DNA of 6,233 nt from Actinomycetota bacterium (GCA_003170995.1 PMXT01000086.1:559-6791), one strand, 5' to 3'; positions 1-5,859 are shown, counted from the first letter of the stretch. Notes: generated by a model from the letters alone, not told the origin. Numbers and translations are program-made.

Positions 1-95
1 GCACTCCATCGCCTGGCCGCGCTTGGCGCTCGGTGGCGGGCGGCGAAACGTTGGGCCCTAGACAGAGCGACGCGAACAGCGAAACAAGGCGGCGC
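1..95. other. Unassigned left edge, downstream of the SDR gene
   Basis: This is the stretch after the stop codon of the dehydrogenase gene. It is GC-rich. One plus-strand frame stays open from the window edge to a TAG at 56-58, reading HSIAWPRLALGGGRRNVGP. That could be the tail of a convergent plus-strand gene, but it is too short to recognise. I see no convincing hairpin followed by a T-run and no RNA gene. Nothing firm can be assigned here. Confidence 0.3.
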
Positions 96-860
96 TCAAT
101 ACTCCTGCTCTGTGGGACGTACGAGCACCTCGTTCACGGCGACGTGCCGCGGGCGAGTGACGACGTACGCGATCACATCGGCGATGTCCTTCGACTCGAG
201 CCGCTCGACCCCGCTAAAACGCTGCTGCGACCATTCGCGCAGCTCCTCGCGGATGTGATCAGCCAGCTCGGTCTTGACGAAACCCGGCTCCACCAGTGAG
301 ACGCGCACGTGCCTTTTCGCCAGCTCCATTCGCAGCGACTCGCTGAAGGCGCCAACCCCGAACTTGGTCAGGTTGTAGACACCCGAGCCGGCGTTCGCCT
401 TGCGCCCGGCGACCGAACTGATAGTGACCAGGTCGGCAACCCGGCGCGGCTTCCTCTCCGCCGCCGCGAGCAGATGGGGAAGCGCGGCCTGCGCGCAGTA
501 GAGAACGCCCTTCACGTTGAGATCAACCATGCGCTCCCATTCCTCCAGGGGCGCCTCGGTGATCGGCCCGAGCAACATGACGCCGGCGTTGTTGACGAGA
601 ATGTCGAGCCGACCGAGCTCTGTGACCGTTCGCTCGACGGCGGCCGCGGCCTGAACCTGCTCGGTCACATCGGCTTCGATCACGAGCGCGCGCCCACCAC
701 CTGTCTCGATCTCTGCCGCCAATCGCTCGAGCCGGTCTTTGCGCCGGGCGACGATCGCCACCGCAGCGCCGTGCTCGGCGAGCGCGTGCGCCGTCGCCTC
801 ACCGATGCCGCTGCTCGCTCCCGTAACGAGCGCTACCGTGCCGTCCAATCGATCTGCCAC
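96..860 (-). CDS. SDR family NAD(P)-dependent oxidoreductase
   Basis: A classical short-chain dehydrogenase/reductase of 254 residues, the usual size for a cytosolic Rossmann-fold member. Visible landmarks are the cofactor loop TGASSGIG (residues 13-20), NNAG (90-93), the structural Asn in DLNVKG (about 115), the catalytic Ser in TISS (148-149), the Y162-N-L-T-K166 catalytic pair and PGFVKTEL (192-199). Basic residues after the second strand (ARRKDR, 38-43) suggest NADP(H) rather than NAD(H). The substrate cannot be read from sequence. A GTG exists at 866, but it directly abuts the AGGAGG at 868-873. The GTG at 860 has ideal 7-base spacing, so I start there. The gene lies 75 bases downstream of the PadR-type regulator gene on the same strand, so it may be cotranscribed with or controlled by it, and it also has a promoter-like sequence of its own. 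The family assignment is firm and the function is not. Confidence 0.93.
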   Translation of the reverse strand: MADRLDGTVALVTGASSGIGEATAHALAEHGAAVAIVARRKDRLERLAAEIETGGGRALVIEADVTEQVQAAAAVERTVTELGRLDILVNNAGVMLLGPITEAPLEEWERMVDLNVKGVLYCAQAALPHLLAAAERKPRRVADLVTISSVAGRKANAGSGVYNLTKFGVGAFSESLRMELAKRHVRVSLVEPGFVKTELADHIREELREWSQQRFSGVERLESKDIADVIAYVVTRPRHVAVNEVLVRPTEQEY

Positions 861-867
861 TTTCACT

Positions 868-873
868 CCTCCT
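868..873 (-). promoter_or_regulatory. Ribosome binding site deciding the SDR start
   Basis: AGGAGG on the minus strand lies 7 bases before GTG at 860 and only 1 base before GTG at 866. The spacing selects the shorter 254-residue protein. Confidence 0.75.
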
Positions 874-881
874 TCTGATCG

Positions 882-909
882 CCTATATGCGGGTTGGATA
901 CCAATTCAA
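882..909 (-). promoter_or_regulatory. Candidate promoter of the SDR gene
   Basis: On the minus strand, TTGAAT (909-904) and TATAGG (887-882) are separated by 16 bases. The expected transcript start, near 875, would leave a very short leader that just includes the ribosome binding site. A CGCGATA heptamer at 917-923 (plus strand) lies just upstream of the -35. The same heptamer occurs twice in the PadR promoter, there on the minus strand. This is pattern matching only. The gene may instead, or also, be read through from the regulator gene. Confidence 0.35.
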
Positions 910-935
910 TTCTCCCCGCGATACCGCTCGGTTGC

Positions 936-1526
936 CTAGCTCTTCTCGTCACCCTCGGCGAGGATCCGGTAGAGCGAGCGACGCGAGTCGGTGAGGATCT
1001 TGCGCGCCTCCTCGACCTGCACCTCGGTACCCGCTTGCATCACCTGCATCGCAGCCAGGCCGATCTGCCGCACGAGTGAGCCGAGCTCGAGGGTCTGGTT
1101 GCTGATCCCACCAGCCATCGCCTCCCAAGGAGGAGGCGCATCCGGCGCGCGCTCCTCGAGCGCGGTGTGGCCGGCGTCGGTCAGCTCGAGCAAGCGCTGG
1201 CCTCCGCTTTCCTTCGAGCGCACCAATCCTTCGTCCTCGAGCTGCTGCAGCGTCGGGTAGACAGAGCCCGGGCTTGGGCGCCAGACACCCTCGCTGCGTT
1301 CCTCTATCTCCTGCATGATCTGGTAACCGTTGCGCGGCTTCTCGGCGAGCAGCAGGAGCACCGCCGTGCGAATGTCTCCCCGGCGCGCTTTGTGGCCGCG
1401 GTGCCCTCTTGGCCCGCCGAACGGCGGCCCGGCGAAGTGATGCTCAGCGGCCGAGCGGTGCGAGCCATGCCGGTGGCGATGCTGCCGTGGCCGTCGTTCA
1501 CCGCCCGGGAAATCACTTTCGTTCAC
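936..1526 (-). CDS. PadR family transcriptional regulator with His-rich N-terminus (YqjI-like)
   Basis: A 196-residue DNA-binding regulator. Residues 1-46 form a polar extension rich in His, Arg and Gly, with histidines at 16, 18, 20, 23, 29, 30, 42 and 45. Residues 48-120 are a PadR winged helix, with the typical stretches IRTAVLLLLAEKPRNGYQIM, PSPGSVYPTLQQLEDEG and a wing ending LTDAG. Residues 145-190 form a probable dimerisation helix. A histidine-rich extension before the winged helix is the hallmark of E. coli YqjI, a nickel-responsive repressor of itself and the neighbouring ferric-reductase gene yqjH. Metal sensing here is inferred from that likeness. The frame is open up to an ATG at 1595, but that codon lies in the promoter region. 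GTG at 1526 follows GAAGGGGG by 6 bases and is the likely start. A dehydrogenase gene lies directly downstream. The three-repeat operator candidate at 1563-1589 suggests autoregulation. Confidence 0.92.
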   Translation of the reverse strand: MNESDFPGGERRPRQHRHRHGSHRSAAEHHFAGPPFGGPRGHRGHKARRGDIRTAVLLLLAEKPRNGYQIMQEIEERSEGVWRPSPGSVYPTLQQLEDEGLVRSKESGGQRLLELTDAGHTALEERAPDAPPPWEAMAGGISNQTLELGSLVRQIGLAAMQVMQAGTEVQVEEARKILTDSRRSLYRILAEGDEKS

Positions 1527-1532
1527 GATAAA

Positions 1533-1540
1533 CCCCCTTC
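1533..1540 (-). promoter_or_regulatory. Ribosome binding site deciding the PadR start
   Basis: GAAGGGGG on the minus strand, followed by TTTATC and then GTG at 1526. It fixes the start downstream of the promoter and removes 23 residues that a longest-frame reading would add. Confidence 0.75.
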
Positions 1541-1562
1541 TCAATAGGTTAGTCATAAGGTG

Positions 1563-1595
1563 TATCACGATATATCGCGCAGTATCGCGTGTCAA
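1563..1595 (-). promoter_or_regulatory. PadR promoter overlapping a phased triple-repeat operator
   Basis: On the minus strand a consensus TTGACA (1595-1590) is followed after 17 bases by TATCGT (1572-1567), a fair -10. The expected start of transcription is about 34 bases before the GTG. The spacer and -10 consist of three copies of CGYGATA at exact 10-base steps: CGCGATA 1589-1583, CGCGATA 1579-1573 and CGTGATA 1569-1563. The last two overlap to create the perfect 10-base palindrome CGATATATCG (1568-1577). Copies one helical turn apart on top of a promoter are what a repressor operator would look like. The adjacent PadR protein is the obvious candidate ligand, but that is inference. Confidence 0.55.
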
Positions 1596-1718
1596 GTCGC
1601 CCCCAGGGAAGCGAACCAGCGCCCCCGTGGCGTTGGCAACGGGTCGCTAGAGCGGAAAGGAGCGTCGCTTAGCGTACGATCGGGGCTTGGAATCTCGATA
1701 CCTGCGCAGGCCGGAGAG

Positions 1719-1964
1719 CTACAGCTTTGGCGCCCAAAGGCAGTCACGGGCTGCGGCGAGCCGCGCTCCGTAGTCAGGTGCGAACGCTGTCCCGTCGTCA
1801 GCGCTCTCCAACAGACAGAGCAGGGCGCCGAGGACAGTTCGTTCCGCATCGTCCTCGAATTTCGTGTCGGCGGTCTCCGACTATCGGTGAAAATCGTCCG
1901 CCAACACCAGTGCTTCATCCCGCGTCAGCGTGATCGTCCGGTTGTCCTTCATCGGTTCGGCCAT
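1719..1964 (-). pseudogene. Small conserved hypothetical gene interrupted by an in-frame TAG
   Basis: Reading from ATG 1964 gives MAEPMKDNRTITLTRDEALV, then LADDFHR, then TAG at 1883-1881. The same frame continues without a break for 53 more codons, through KFEDDAERTVLGALLCLLES and FAPDYGARLAAARDCLWAPK, to TAG at 1721-1719. The two halves together resemble a small actinobacterial hypothetical family that I recall, with an ITLTRDEALVLF-like start, an FEDxAExxVLW-like middle and a FAPDY-like end. This is from memory and not a search. There is no ATG, GTG or TTG after the stop until well inside the conserved part, so a separate second gene is unlikely. Neither ATG 1964 nor ATG 1952 has a strong ribosome binding site. 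A recent nonsense mutation, readthrough or a sequencing error could explain it. It lies 74 bases after cysE. The rest of the 1527-2038 stretch holds only the PadR promoter and unassigned sequence. Confidence 0.6.
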
Positions 1965-2038
1965 TCCGCATCACCGCTCGGAGGACATTCCCGCACGCTC
2001 GCCCAGGCGACCGTTTTGCTGCCAGGCGGGATGAAAGC

Positions 2039-2746
2039 TCAGATCGAGGGATCGTCGCTCTCGTACCAGACACCGCCGGCCGGGGTGAACGCGAGCTCGT
2101 GGTGCTGCGCTCCGCCGTCGGCGCGGTGCTCGAGCTCGTCGACTCGCGCAACCAGATCGGCAACTGCGTCTCCGAGCACGTCCGGAAGCAGACCGTGCTC
2201 GAGGTTGGGTGCCCCAGGTTTGAGTCGCTTTCCCTTCGATGTCAAGATCTCGCCGGGAACGCCGACCACGACCGCGCAGGGCGGCACCGGCTTCACGACG
2301 ACGGCGTTTGCTCCAACGCGGCTGTACTCGCCGACGGTGATAGCGCCGAGCACCTTGGCGCCCGCGCCAACCACGACTCCATCACCGAGCGTCGGATGGC
2401 GCTTACCCTTCTCGAGACTCGTGCCGGCAAGACTGACGCCCTGATAAAGAGTCACGTCGTTTCCTATCTCGGCGGTCTCGCCGACGACGACGCCCATCCC
2501 GTGATCGATGAAGAGCCCGCGACCGATGATGGCGCCGGGGTGAATCTCGATTCCGGTCAGCCCGCGTAATAGCTGTGAGAGCCAGCGAGCGAGAAGCTTC
2601 AGGCGCCAGCGCCAGAGCACGTGAGCAATCCTGTGCCCCCAAACCGCCCACAGCCCCGGATAGCAGAGCACGACCTCGAGCCAGTTGCGCGCGGCAGGAT
2701 CGCGCTCCTTGACCGCGCGAATGTCGTACCTCATCTTCCTGAACAC
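2039..2746 (-). CDS. cysE: Serine O-acetyltransferase
   Basis: Transfers acetyl from acetyl-CoA to L-serine, giving O-acetylserine, the first step of cysteine synthesis in the cytosol. The protein has 235 residues. An N-terminal helical part (1-62, including [18 protein letters not shown]) leads into a left-handed beta-helix of hexapeptide repeats (about 65-165). That region carries [20 protein letters not shown] (65-84) with the probable catalytic His82, [32 protein letters not shown] and a closing VGVPGEI. The tail (170-235) ends in [13 protein letters not shown] terminal isoleucine after acidic residues is the feature by which CysE docks into the CysK active site to form the cysteine synthase complex. 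The frame opens at GTG 2755, but that codon overlaps the AGGAGG at 2755-2760. GTG 2746, 8 bases after it, is the better start. The gap to the cysK stop is 13 bases, so this is one operon. Confidence 0.96.
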   Translation of the reverse strand: MFRKMRYDIRAVKERDPAARNWLEVVLCYPGLWAVWGHRIAHVLWRWRLKLLARWLSQLLRGLTGIEIHPGAIIGRGLFIDHGMGVVVGETAEIGNDVTLYQGVSLAGTSLEKGKRHPTLGDGVVVGAGAKVLGAITVGEYSRVGANAVVVKPVPPCAVVVGVPGEILTSKGKRLKPGAPNLEHGLLPDVLGDAVADLVARVDELEHRADGGAQHHELAFTPAGGVWYESDDPSI

Positions 2747-2754
2747 GCCAGTCA

Positions 2755-2760
2755 CCTCCT
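2755..2760 (-). promoter_or_regulatory. Ribosome binding site deciding the cysE start
   Basis: AGGAGG on the minus strand begins at the last base of the cysK stop codon and lies 8 bases before GTG 2746. Termination and re-initiation are therefore close enough for translational coupling. Confidence 0.75.
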
Positions 2761-3692
2761 CAGTCGGCTAGATCGCTGAACAGAGCTGTTGACAGATAGC
2801 GCTCGCCGTTGGAGGGCACGATCACGACAATCAGCTTCCCTTTATTCTCGGTGCGCTGGGCGATCTGCTCCGCGGCCCAGATCGCCGCGCCGGAGGAGAT
2901 CCCCACCAGCAGTCCCTCCTCGCGGGCAATCCGGCGAGCGCTGGTGAAGGCATCCTCGCTCGTTACGCGCACGATCTCGTCGTAGATCTTGCTGTTGAGC
3001 ACTTTTGGCACGAAGCCGGCGCCGATGCCCTGGATCGCGTGCGGGCCTTTCTGACCACCGGAGAGGACGGGCGAGGCGTCCGGCTCGACCGCGACCAGAC
3101 GAAGCTCGGGTTTTCGCTCCTTCAGGGCCTCGCCAATGCCCGTGATCGTTCCCCCGGTTCCGACTCCGGCGACGACGACATCGACCTTCCCGTCGGTGTC
3201 GCGCCAGATCTCCTCGGCTGTCGTGCGCCGGTGCACCTCGGGGTTGGCCGGATTCTCAAACTGCTGCGGAATGAAGTAGCGCGTGTCGGCGGCGGCCATC
3301 TCCTCGGCTTTGCGAATCGCGCCGGGCATACCCTCACCGCCGGGCGTGAGCACGAGCTCAGCACCGTAGGCCCGCAGCAGCATGCGCCTTTCCCTGCTGA
3401 AAGTCTCGGGCATGACGAGCGTGCACTTGTAGCCGCGCGCCGCGCAGACGAGGGCGAGAGCGATGCCGGTATTGCCGCTCGTGGGCTCGAGGATTACGGT
3501 GTCCGGCCCGATCTTGCTCTCACGTTCGGCGGCTTCGATCATCGCGAGGCCGATCCGGTCCTTGACACTACCGCCGGGATTGAAGAACTCGAGCTTGGCG
3601 ACGACGTCGCTGCCGCTCTTCTCGGAAACCCGTCTCAGTCGAACGAGCGGGGTGTTCCCAATCAGCTCGGCGACGTTAGTGGCGATCTTCAT
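2760..3692 (-). CDS. cysK: Cysteine synthase A (O-acetylserine sulfhydrylase)
   Basis: A PLP enzyme that replaces the acetate of O-acetylserine with sulfide to give L-cysteine, in the cytosol. At 310 residues it has normal length for CysK. It shows the fold-type II landmarks in order: N13-T-P (IGNTPLVRL), the PLP-lysine motif NPGGSVKDR with Lys44, the substrate loop PTSGNTG (70-76), the QQFENPANP segment (143-151), the phosphate-binding [10 protein letters not shown] (176-185), GIGAGFVP (222-229), GISSGAA (264-270), whose serine normally contacts the PLP ring nitrogen, and NGERYLST (295-302). It lacks the C-terminal regulatory domain of cystathionine beta-synthase. GISSGAA and [12 protein letters not shown] favour CysK over CysM. 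ATG 3692 follows AGGAGG by 6 bases, so the longer reading from ATG 3710 is rejected. cysE follows directly. Sulfur control through the leader repeats is possible. Confidence 0.97.
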   Translation of the reverse strand: MKIATNVAELIGNTPLVRLRRVSEKSGSDVVAKLEFFNPGGSVKDRIGLAMIEAAERESKIGPDTVILEPTSGNTGIALALVCAARGYKCTLVMPETFSRERRMLLRAYGAELVLTPGGEGMPGAIRKAEEMAAADTRYFIPQQFENPANPEVHRRTTAEEIWRDTDGKVDVVVAGVGTGGTITGIGEALKERKPELRLVAVEPDASPVLSGGQKGPHAIQGIGAGFVPKVLNSKIYDEIVRVTSEDAFTSARRIAREEGLLVGISSGAAIWAAEQIAQRTENKGKLIVVIVPSNGERYLSTALFSDLAD

Positions 3693-3698
3693 CGCTCT

Positions 3699-3704
3699 CC
3701 TCCT
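3699..3704 (-). promoter_or_regulatory. Ribosome binding site deciding the cysK start
   Basis: AGGAGG on the minus strand lies 6 bases before ATG 3692. It falls inside the reading frame of the alternative upstream ATG at 3710, which has no such site. Confidence 0.75.
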
Positions 3705-3713
3705 GGGCATTCG

Positions 3714-3759
3714 TTTATTCGCTTTGCCCTAGTCGCTTCATTTATTGAAGTCGCTTTGC
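3714..3759 (-). repeat. Repeats and inverted repeat in the cysK leader
   Basis: A locally AT-rich patch between the likely transcript start and the cysK ribosome binding site. The plus strand shows TCGCTTTGC twice (3719-3727 and 3751-3759, 32 bases apart), a third shorter TCGCTT at 3733-3738, and TTTATT twice (3714-3719 and 3741-3746). A perfect inverted repeat CTTCA-TTTAT-TGAAG lies at 3736-3750. Repeated short sites just downstream of a promoter suggest binding of a repressor or sulfur regulator. I do not recognise the motif as belonging to a named family. Confidence 0.45.
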
Positions 3760-3761
3760 GA

Positions 3762-3789
3762 AGTGTACCAATGATTCAACCGATTTCAA
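3762..3789 (-). promoter_or_regulatory. Candidate promoter of cysK-cysE
   Basis: On the minus strand TTGAAA (3789-3784) and TACACT (3767-3762) are separated by 16 bases. This places the transcript start near 3755 and gives a leader of about 60 bases that contains the repeats at 3714-3759. A hyphenated palindrome at 3796-3812 sits just upstream of the -35. Confidence 0.45.
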
Positions 3790-3888
3790 TCGTGATCGCG
3801 TACGCGTCGCGAGAGTGTGTTTCGGCCGCGCCGGACGGTTCCACTCCGGGTAGCGAGGTTGGTTGCAGAGCGTGAGAACCGCGCGGCG

Positions 3889-4941
3889 CTAGTGGATCGT
3901 CACCAGCCCGGCTATCCCGAGAGCAAACAGAACGATCACGAGGAGCGAGTCGGCGCCGAGCCGGAGGTAGCAGCGTTTGGGCCGGAAGATGATGCCGACT
4001 GCGTAGACGGATGTCAGCCCGATCCCGAGGATCGCCAGCCAGCTGTTCTGATGTCCGGCCATCGGTAAGACCGGTTTCATTGCGATCAGGTCGGCGACCA
4101 GGAATAGACAAACCTGGAAGGCGTTGCCGCCGAAGATGTCGCCCATGGCGAGGCCGTGATCGCCCAGCCGAATCGCGCCGATTCCCGAGCTGATCTCGGG
4201 CAGCGCGGTCGCTAGCGCAAGCACCGTCGCGCCGAAAATAACGCCGGTGATGTGGGCCCGGCCGGCGAGATCACTACCCGTGATCTGGAGAAAGACGCCG
4301 GCGACGAGAGTGACAACGCAGGCGGCAAGGAAGTAGAGCGCGACTCGCCAAGTGGCAGTGCCTGTGTGCGCCGTGGCGACCTTCGGATGGCGAACGCGCC
4401 GATGTGGGCGGCCAGGCTGACTACCCGGTGCGACCGTCTCCCAGCCCGGCGCTTTCCTGAAGCGGTTGATGATGATGATGCCCAACAGCCAGACGACGAC
4501 GATGGCGATCGAGGCGGGACTCACCGGCCCGATCGCAACCGACGGCTTCAGCAGTGCGCCCATCAGCACAAAGGAGACGACGAGGACGACGAGCAGCGCC
4601 TCCAGCACCGGGATGAGCGAGCCGACGAGATAGGTGAGCGCGCTCTTACGACCGGCGGTCGCATCGCAGATGATCAGCACCATCGTCTGGATCGCGATCC
4701 CGCCGATCAGGTTGCCGGCGGCGAGGGAGAGGTGCCCCTGCATGGCGGCAGAAACCGTGATCGCTATCTCGGGCAGGGTGCCTGCGATCGAGAGCAGAAC
4801 CATGCCGCCGATCGCATCACCGAGGTTGAAGCGGTTGTCCAGAGCGTCTGTGGACTTAGCGAGGCTGATGCCGGCGACCCAGGTGGCGGCGGCTCCCGCG
4901 GCGAAGATGAGAACGAGAAACGGAGAGGCGAGGTTACCCAT
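3889..4941 (-). CDS. CaCA superfamily (sodium/calcium exchanger-type) cation antiporter, divergent
   Basis: An integral membrane protein of 350 residues with about ten hydrophobic segments in two halves, split by a polar, basic loop (about 160-198, rich in Arg, His and Pro). Each half carries the alpha repeat of Na+/Ca2+ exchangers: GTLPEIAITVSAA to GNLIGGIAIQ (54-85) and ATALPEISSGIGAI to GDIFGGNAFQ (244-276). Glu58 and Glu249, the central acidic ligands, are kept. The usual GSNxxN/D ends are replaced by GGIAIQ and GGNAFQ, so the transported ion may not be Ca2+. Family members exchange a cation, often Ca2+, for Na+ or H+ across the cytoplasmic membrane. ATG 4941 is the first possible start after an in-frame stop. 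It has no recognisable ribosome binding site, which is unusual here because most of its neighbours have strong ones. It is flanked by the ABC exporter genes upstream and the cysteine operon downstream, with no evident functional link. Confidence 0.9.
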   Translation of the reverse strand: MGNLASPFLVLIFAAGAAATWVAGISLAKSTDALDNRFNLGDAIGGMVLLSIAGTLPEIAITVSAAMQGHLSLAAGNLIGGIAIQTMVLIICDATAGRKSALTYLVGSLIPVLEALLVVLVVSFVLMGALLKPSVAIGPVSPASIAIVVVWLLGIIIINRFRKAPGWETVAPGSQPGRPHRRVRHPKVATAHTGTATWRVALYFLAACVVTLVAGVFLQITGSDLAGRAHITGVIFGATVLALATALPEISSGIGAIRLGDHGLAMGDIFGGNAFQVCLFLVADLIAMKPVLPMAGHQNSWLAILGIGLTSVYAVGIIFRPKRCYLRLGADSLLVIVLFALGIAGLVTIH

Positions 4942-4979
4942 GGAGGACGTGAGCGCGCACTGTAGGCATCGGCGCGCCT

Positions 4980-5008
4980 ATTCTCGGCGGTGGCTCCGCC
5001 GGCGTCAA
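4980..5008 (-). promoter_or_regulatory. Candidate promoter of the antiporter gene with inverted repeat in the spacer
   Basis: On the minus strand TTGACG (5008-5003) and GAGAAT (4985-4980) are separated by 17 bases. The plus-strand inverted repeat CGGCGG-TGGCT-CCGCCG (4985-5001) fills almost the whole spacer. It could be an operator for a regulator binding between the two promoter boxes. It could also be a transcript hairpin ending the permease mRNA, though no T-run follows it on the minus strand. Confidence 0.4.
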
Positions 5009-5043
5009 GCAAACCTCTCCCGTGGCCGTCGCCGGCCGACCGC

Positions 5044-5859
5044 TCACGCCTGTCGGTTGAAAGAGAAGATGGCGCCGACGAGCAAGGCGGCACCGAGCAG
5101 TCCAACCACCGCGACATCCTCGAGCGTCGTGGTCGTATGCCCGAAGACGGTCACCCCGATGATCGGATGACTCGAAGCGAGCGCCCCGGCAGAGATCTCG
5201 TCAGCAAGGAAGATGCGGCGAATCGCGTCCACGCCGTAGGTGAGCGGGTTGAGCTTGGAGACGATCTCCATCCAGCGCGGGACGTCGTTCACCGGGAAGA
5301 AGACTCCGGCGAGAAACGTAAGCGGGAACACCACCATCTGAACCAGTAGCTGGAAGCTCTGCTGCGAGCGCATCCGTGAGCCGATCAAAAGGCCAAACCC
5401 CGCCAGCGAGAGCGAGAGGACGAACACGATCGGAATCAGCTTGAGAACGATCTCGAGCGTGACGGGCACGCCGAAGAACGGTGCGAGTGCGAGCATGACC
5501 AGGCTCTGGAAGAGCGCGATCACGGCGGCGCCCAGCGCCTTGCCGAGCACGACCCCCGAGCGGGAGATCGGCGCGACCAGCACCTCCTTGAGGAAGCCGA
5601 TCTCCCGATCCCAGACAACCGAGAGCCCCGAGAAGATCGCGTTGATCGAGACCGACATGGCGACGATCCCCGGATACATGAACTTGACGAAGTCGACACC
5701 CACCGCGAGGCTGCCGATCTGCCGCTTGAGCCCTTCGCTGAAGACGATCATGAAGATGATCGGCATGCCGAGCGTCGAGGCCAGGCGCGACCGTTCGCGG
5801 GCGAAGCGAAGCAGCTCGCGGTAGGCGATGACCCAGATGCCGCGCGCGAAGTTGACCAT
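5044..5859 (-). CDS. ABC-2 type exporter permease (DrrB/NodJ-like)
   Basis: The membrane subunit of an ABC exporter, 271 residues, typical for the single-domain ABC-2 family. After a short cytosolic start containing YRELLRFARERS, about six hydrophobic segments follow: roughly 27-42, 62-82, 108-128, 140-160, 172-190 and 247-267. The cytosolic motif DREIGFLKEVLVAPISR (84-100) and the segment MRSQQSFQLLVQMVVFPLTF, followed by FFPVNDVPRWMEIVSKLNPL, are characteristic of DrrB-like permeases for drugs, lipids or polysaccharides. The substrate is not predictable. ATG 5859 shares its A with the TGA of the ATPase gene (TGATG), so translation is probably coupled and no separate strong ribosome binding site is visible. 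The two subunits form the transporter. The C-terminal loop with HTTTT (241-245) lies outside the core motifs. Confidence 0.95.
   Translation of the reverse strand: MVNFARGIWVIAYRELLRFARERSRLASTLGMPIIFMIVFSEGLKRQIGSLAVGVDFVKFMYPGIVAMSVSINAIFSGLSVVWDREIGFLKEVLVAPISRSGVVLGKALGAAVIALFQSLVMLALAPFFGVPVTLEIVLKLIPIVFVLSLSLAGFGLLIGSRMRSQQSFQLLVQMVVFPLTFLAGVFFPVNDVPRWMEIVSKLNPLTYGVDAIRRIFLADEISAGALASSHPIIGVTVFGHTTTTLEDVAVVGLLGAALLVGAIFSFNRQA

Noticed and set aside
309..878. Long open plus-strand frame opposite the dehydrogenase gene
   Set aside because: It is antisense to a gene with all SDR motifs, and its translation is Arg/Asp/Leu-rich with no recognisable motif. Such shadows are common in GC-rich DNA.
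1624..1643. Hairpin CCCGT/ACGGG downstream of the small gene as a terminator
   Set aside because: The stem is only 5 bases, a competing CGTT/AACG pairing exists, and no T-run follows on the minus strand.
1592..1918. Minus-strand frame of 108 codons overlapping the broken small gene
   Set aside because: It is a different frame from the one that reads as conserved protein. Its sequence is Arg/Ser/Pro-rich with scattered Cys, as expected of an out-of-frame reading.
1984..2030. Two CAGGCG copies between cysE and the small gene as a repeat or terminator
   Set aside because: They are a short direct repeat, not an inverted one, and too short to mean anything alone.
1560..2444. Plus-strand frame of 294 codons across the gap and opposite cysE
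   Set aside because: It runs across the PadR promoter and antisense to cysE, is low in complexity (Ser, Thr, Pro runs late) and has no supporting ribosome binding site.
3693..3790. SAM riboswitch or T-box in the cysK leader
   Set aside because: The leader is too short and lacks the paired elements and conserved cores of these RNAs.
3831..3849. Hairpin CCGGA/TCCGG after the antiporter stop as a terminator
   Set aside because: The stem is 5 bases with a 9-base loop and no T-run in the direction of transcription; not better than chance in this base composition.
3039..3875. Plus-strand frame of 278 codons opposite cysK
   Set aside because: It is antisense to a clear cysK and also crosses its promoter; no motif is seen.
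4252..4965. Plus-strand frame of 237 codons opposite the antiporter gene
   Set aside because: Very rich in Asp, Arg and Glu because it is the complement of hydrophobic membrane-protein codons; a shadow.
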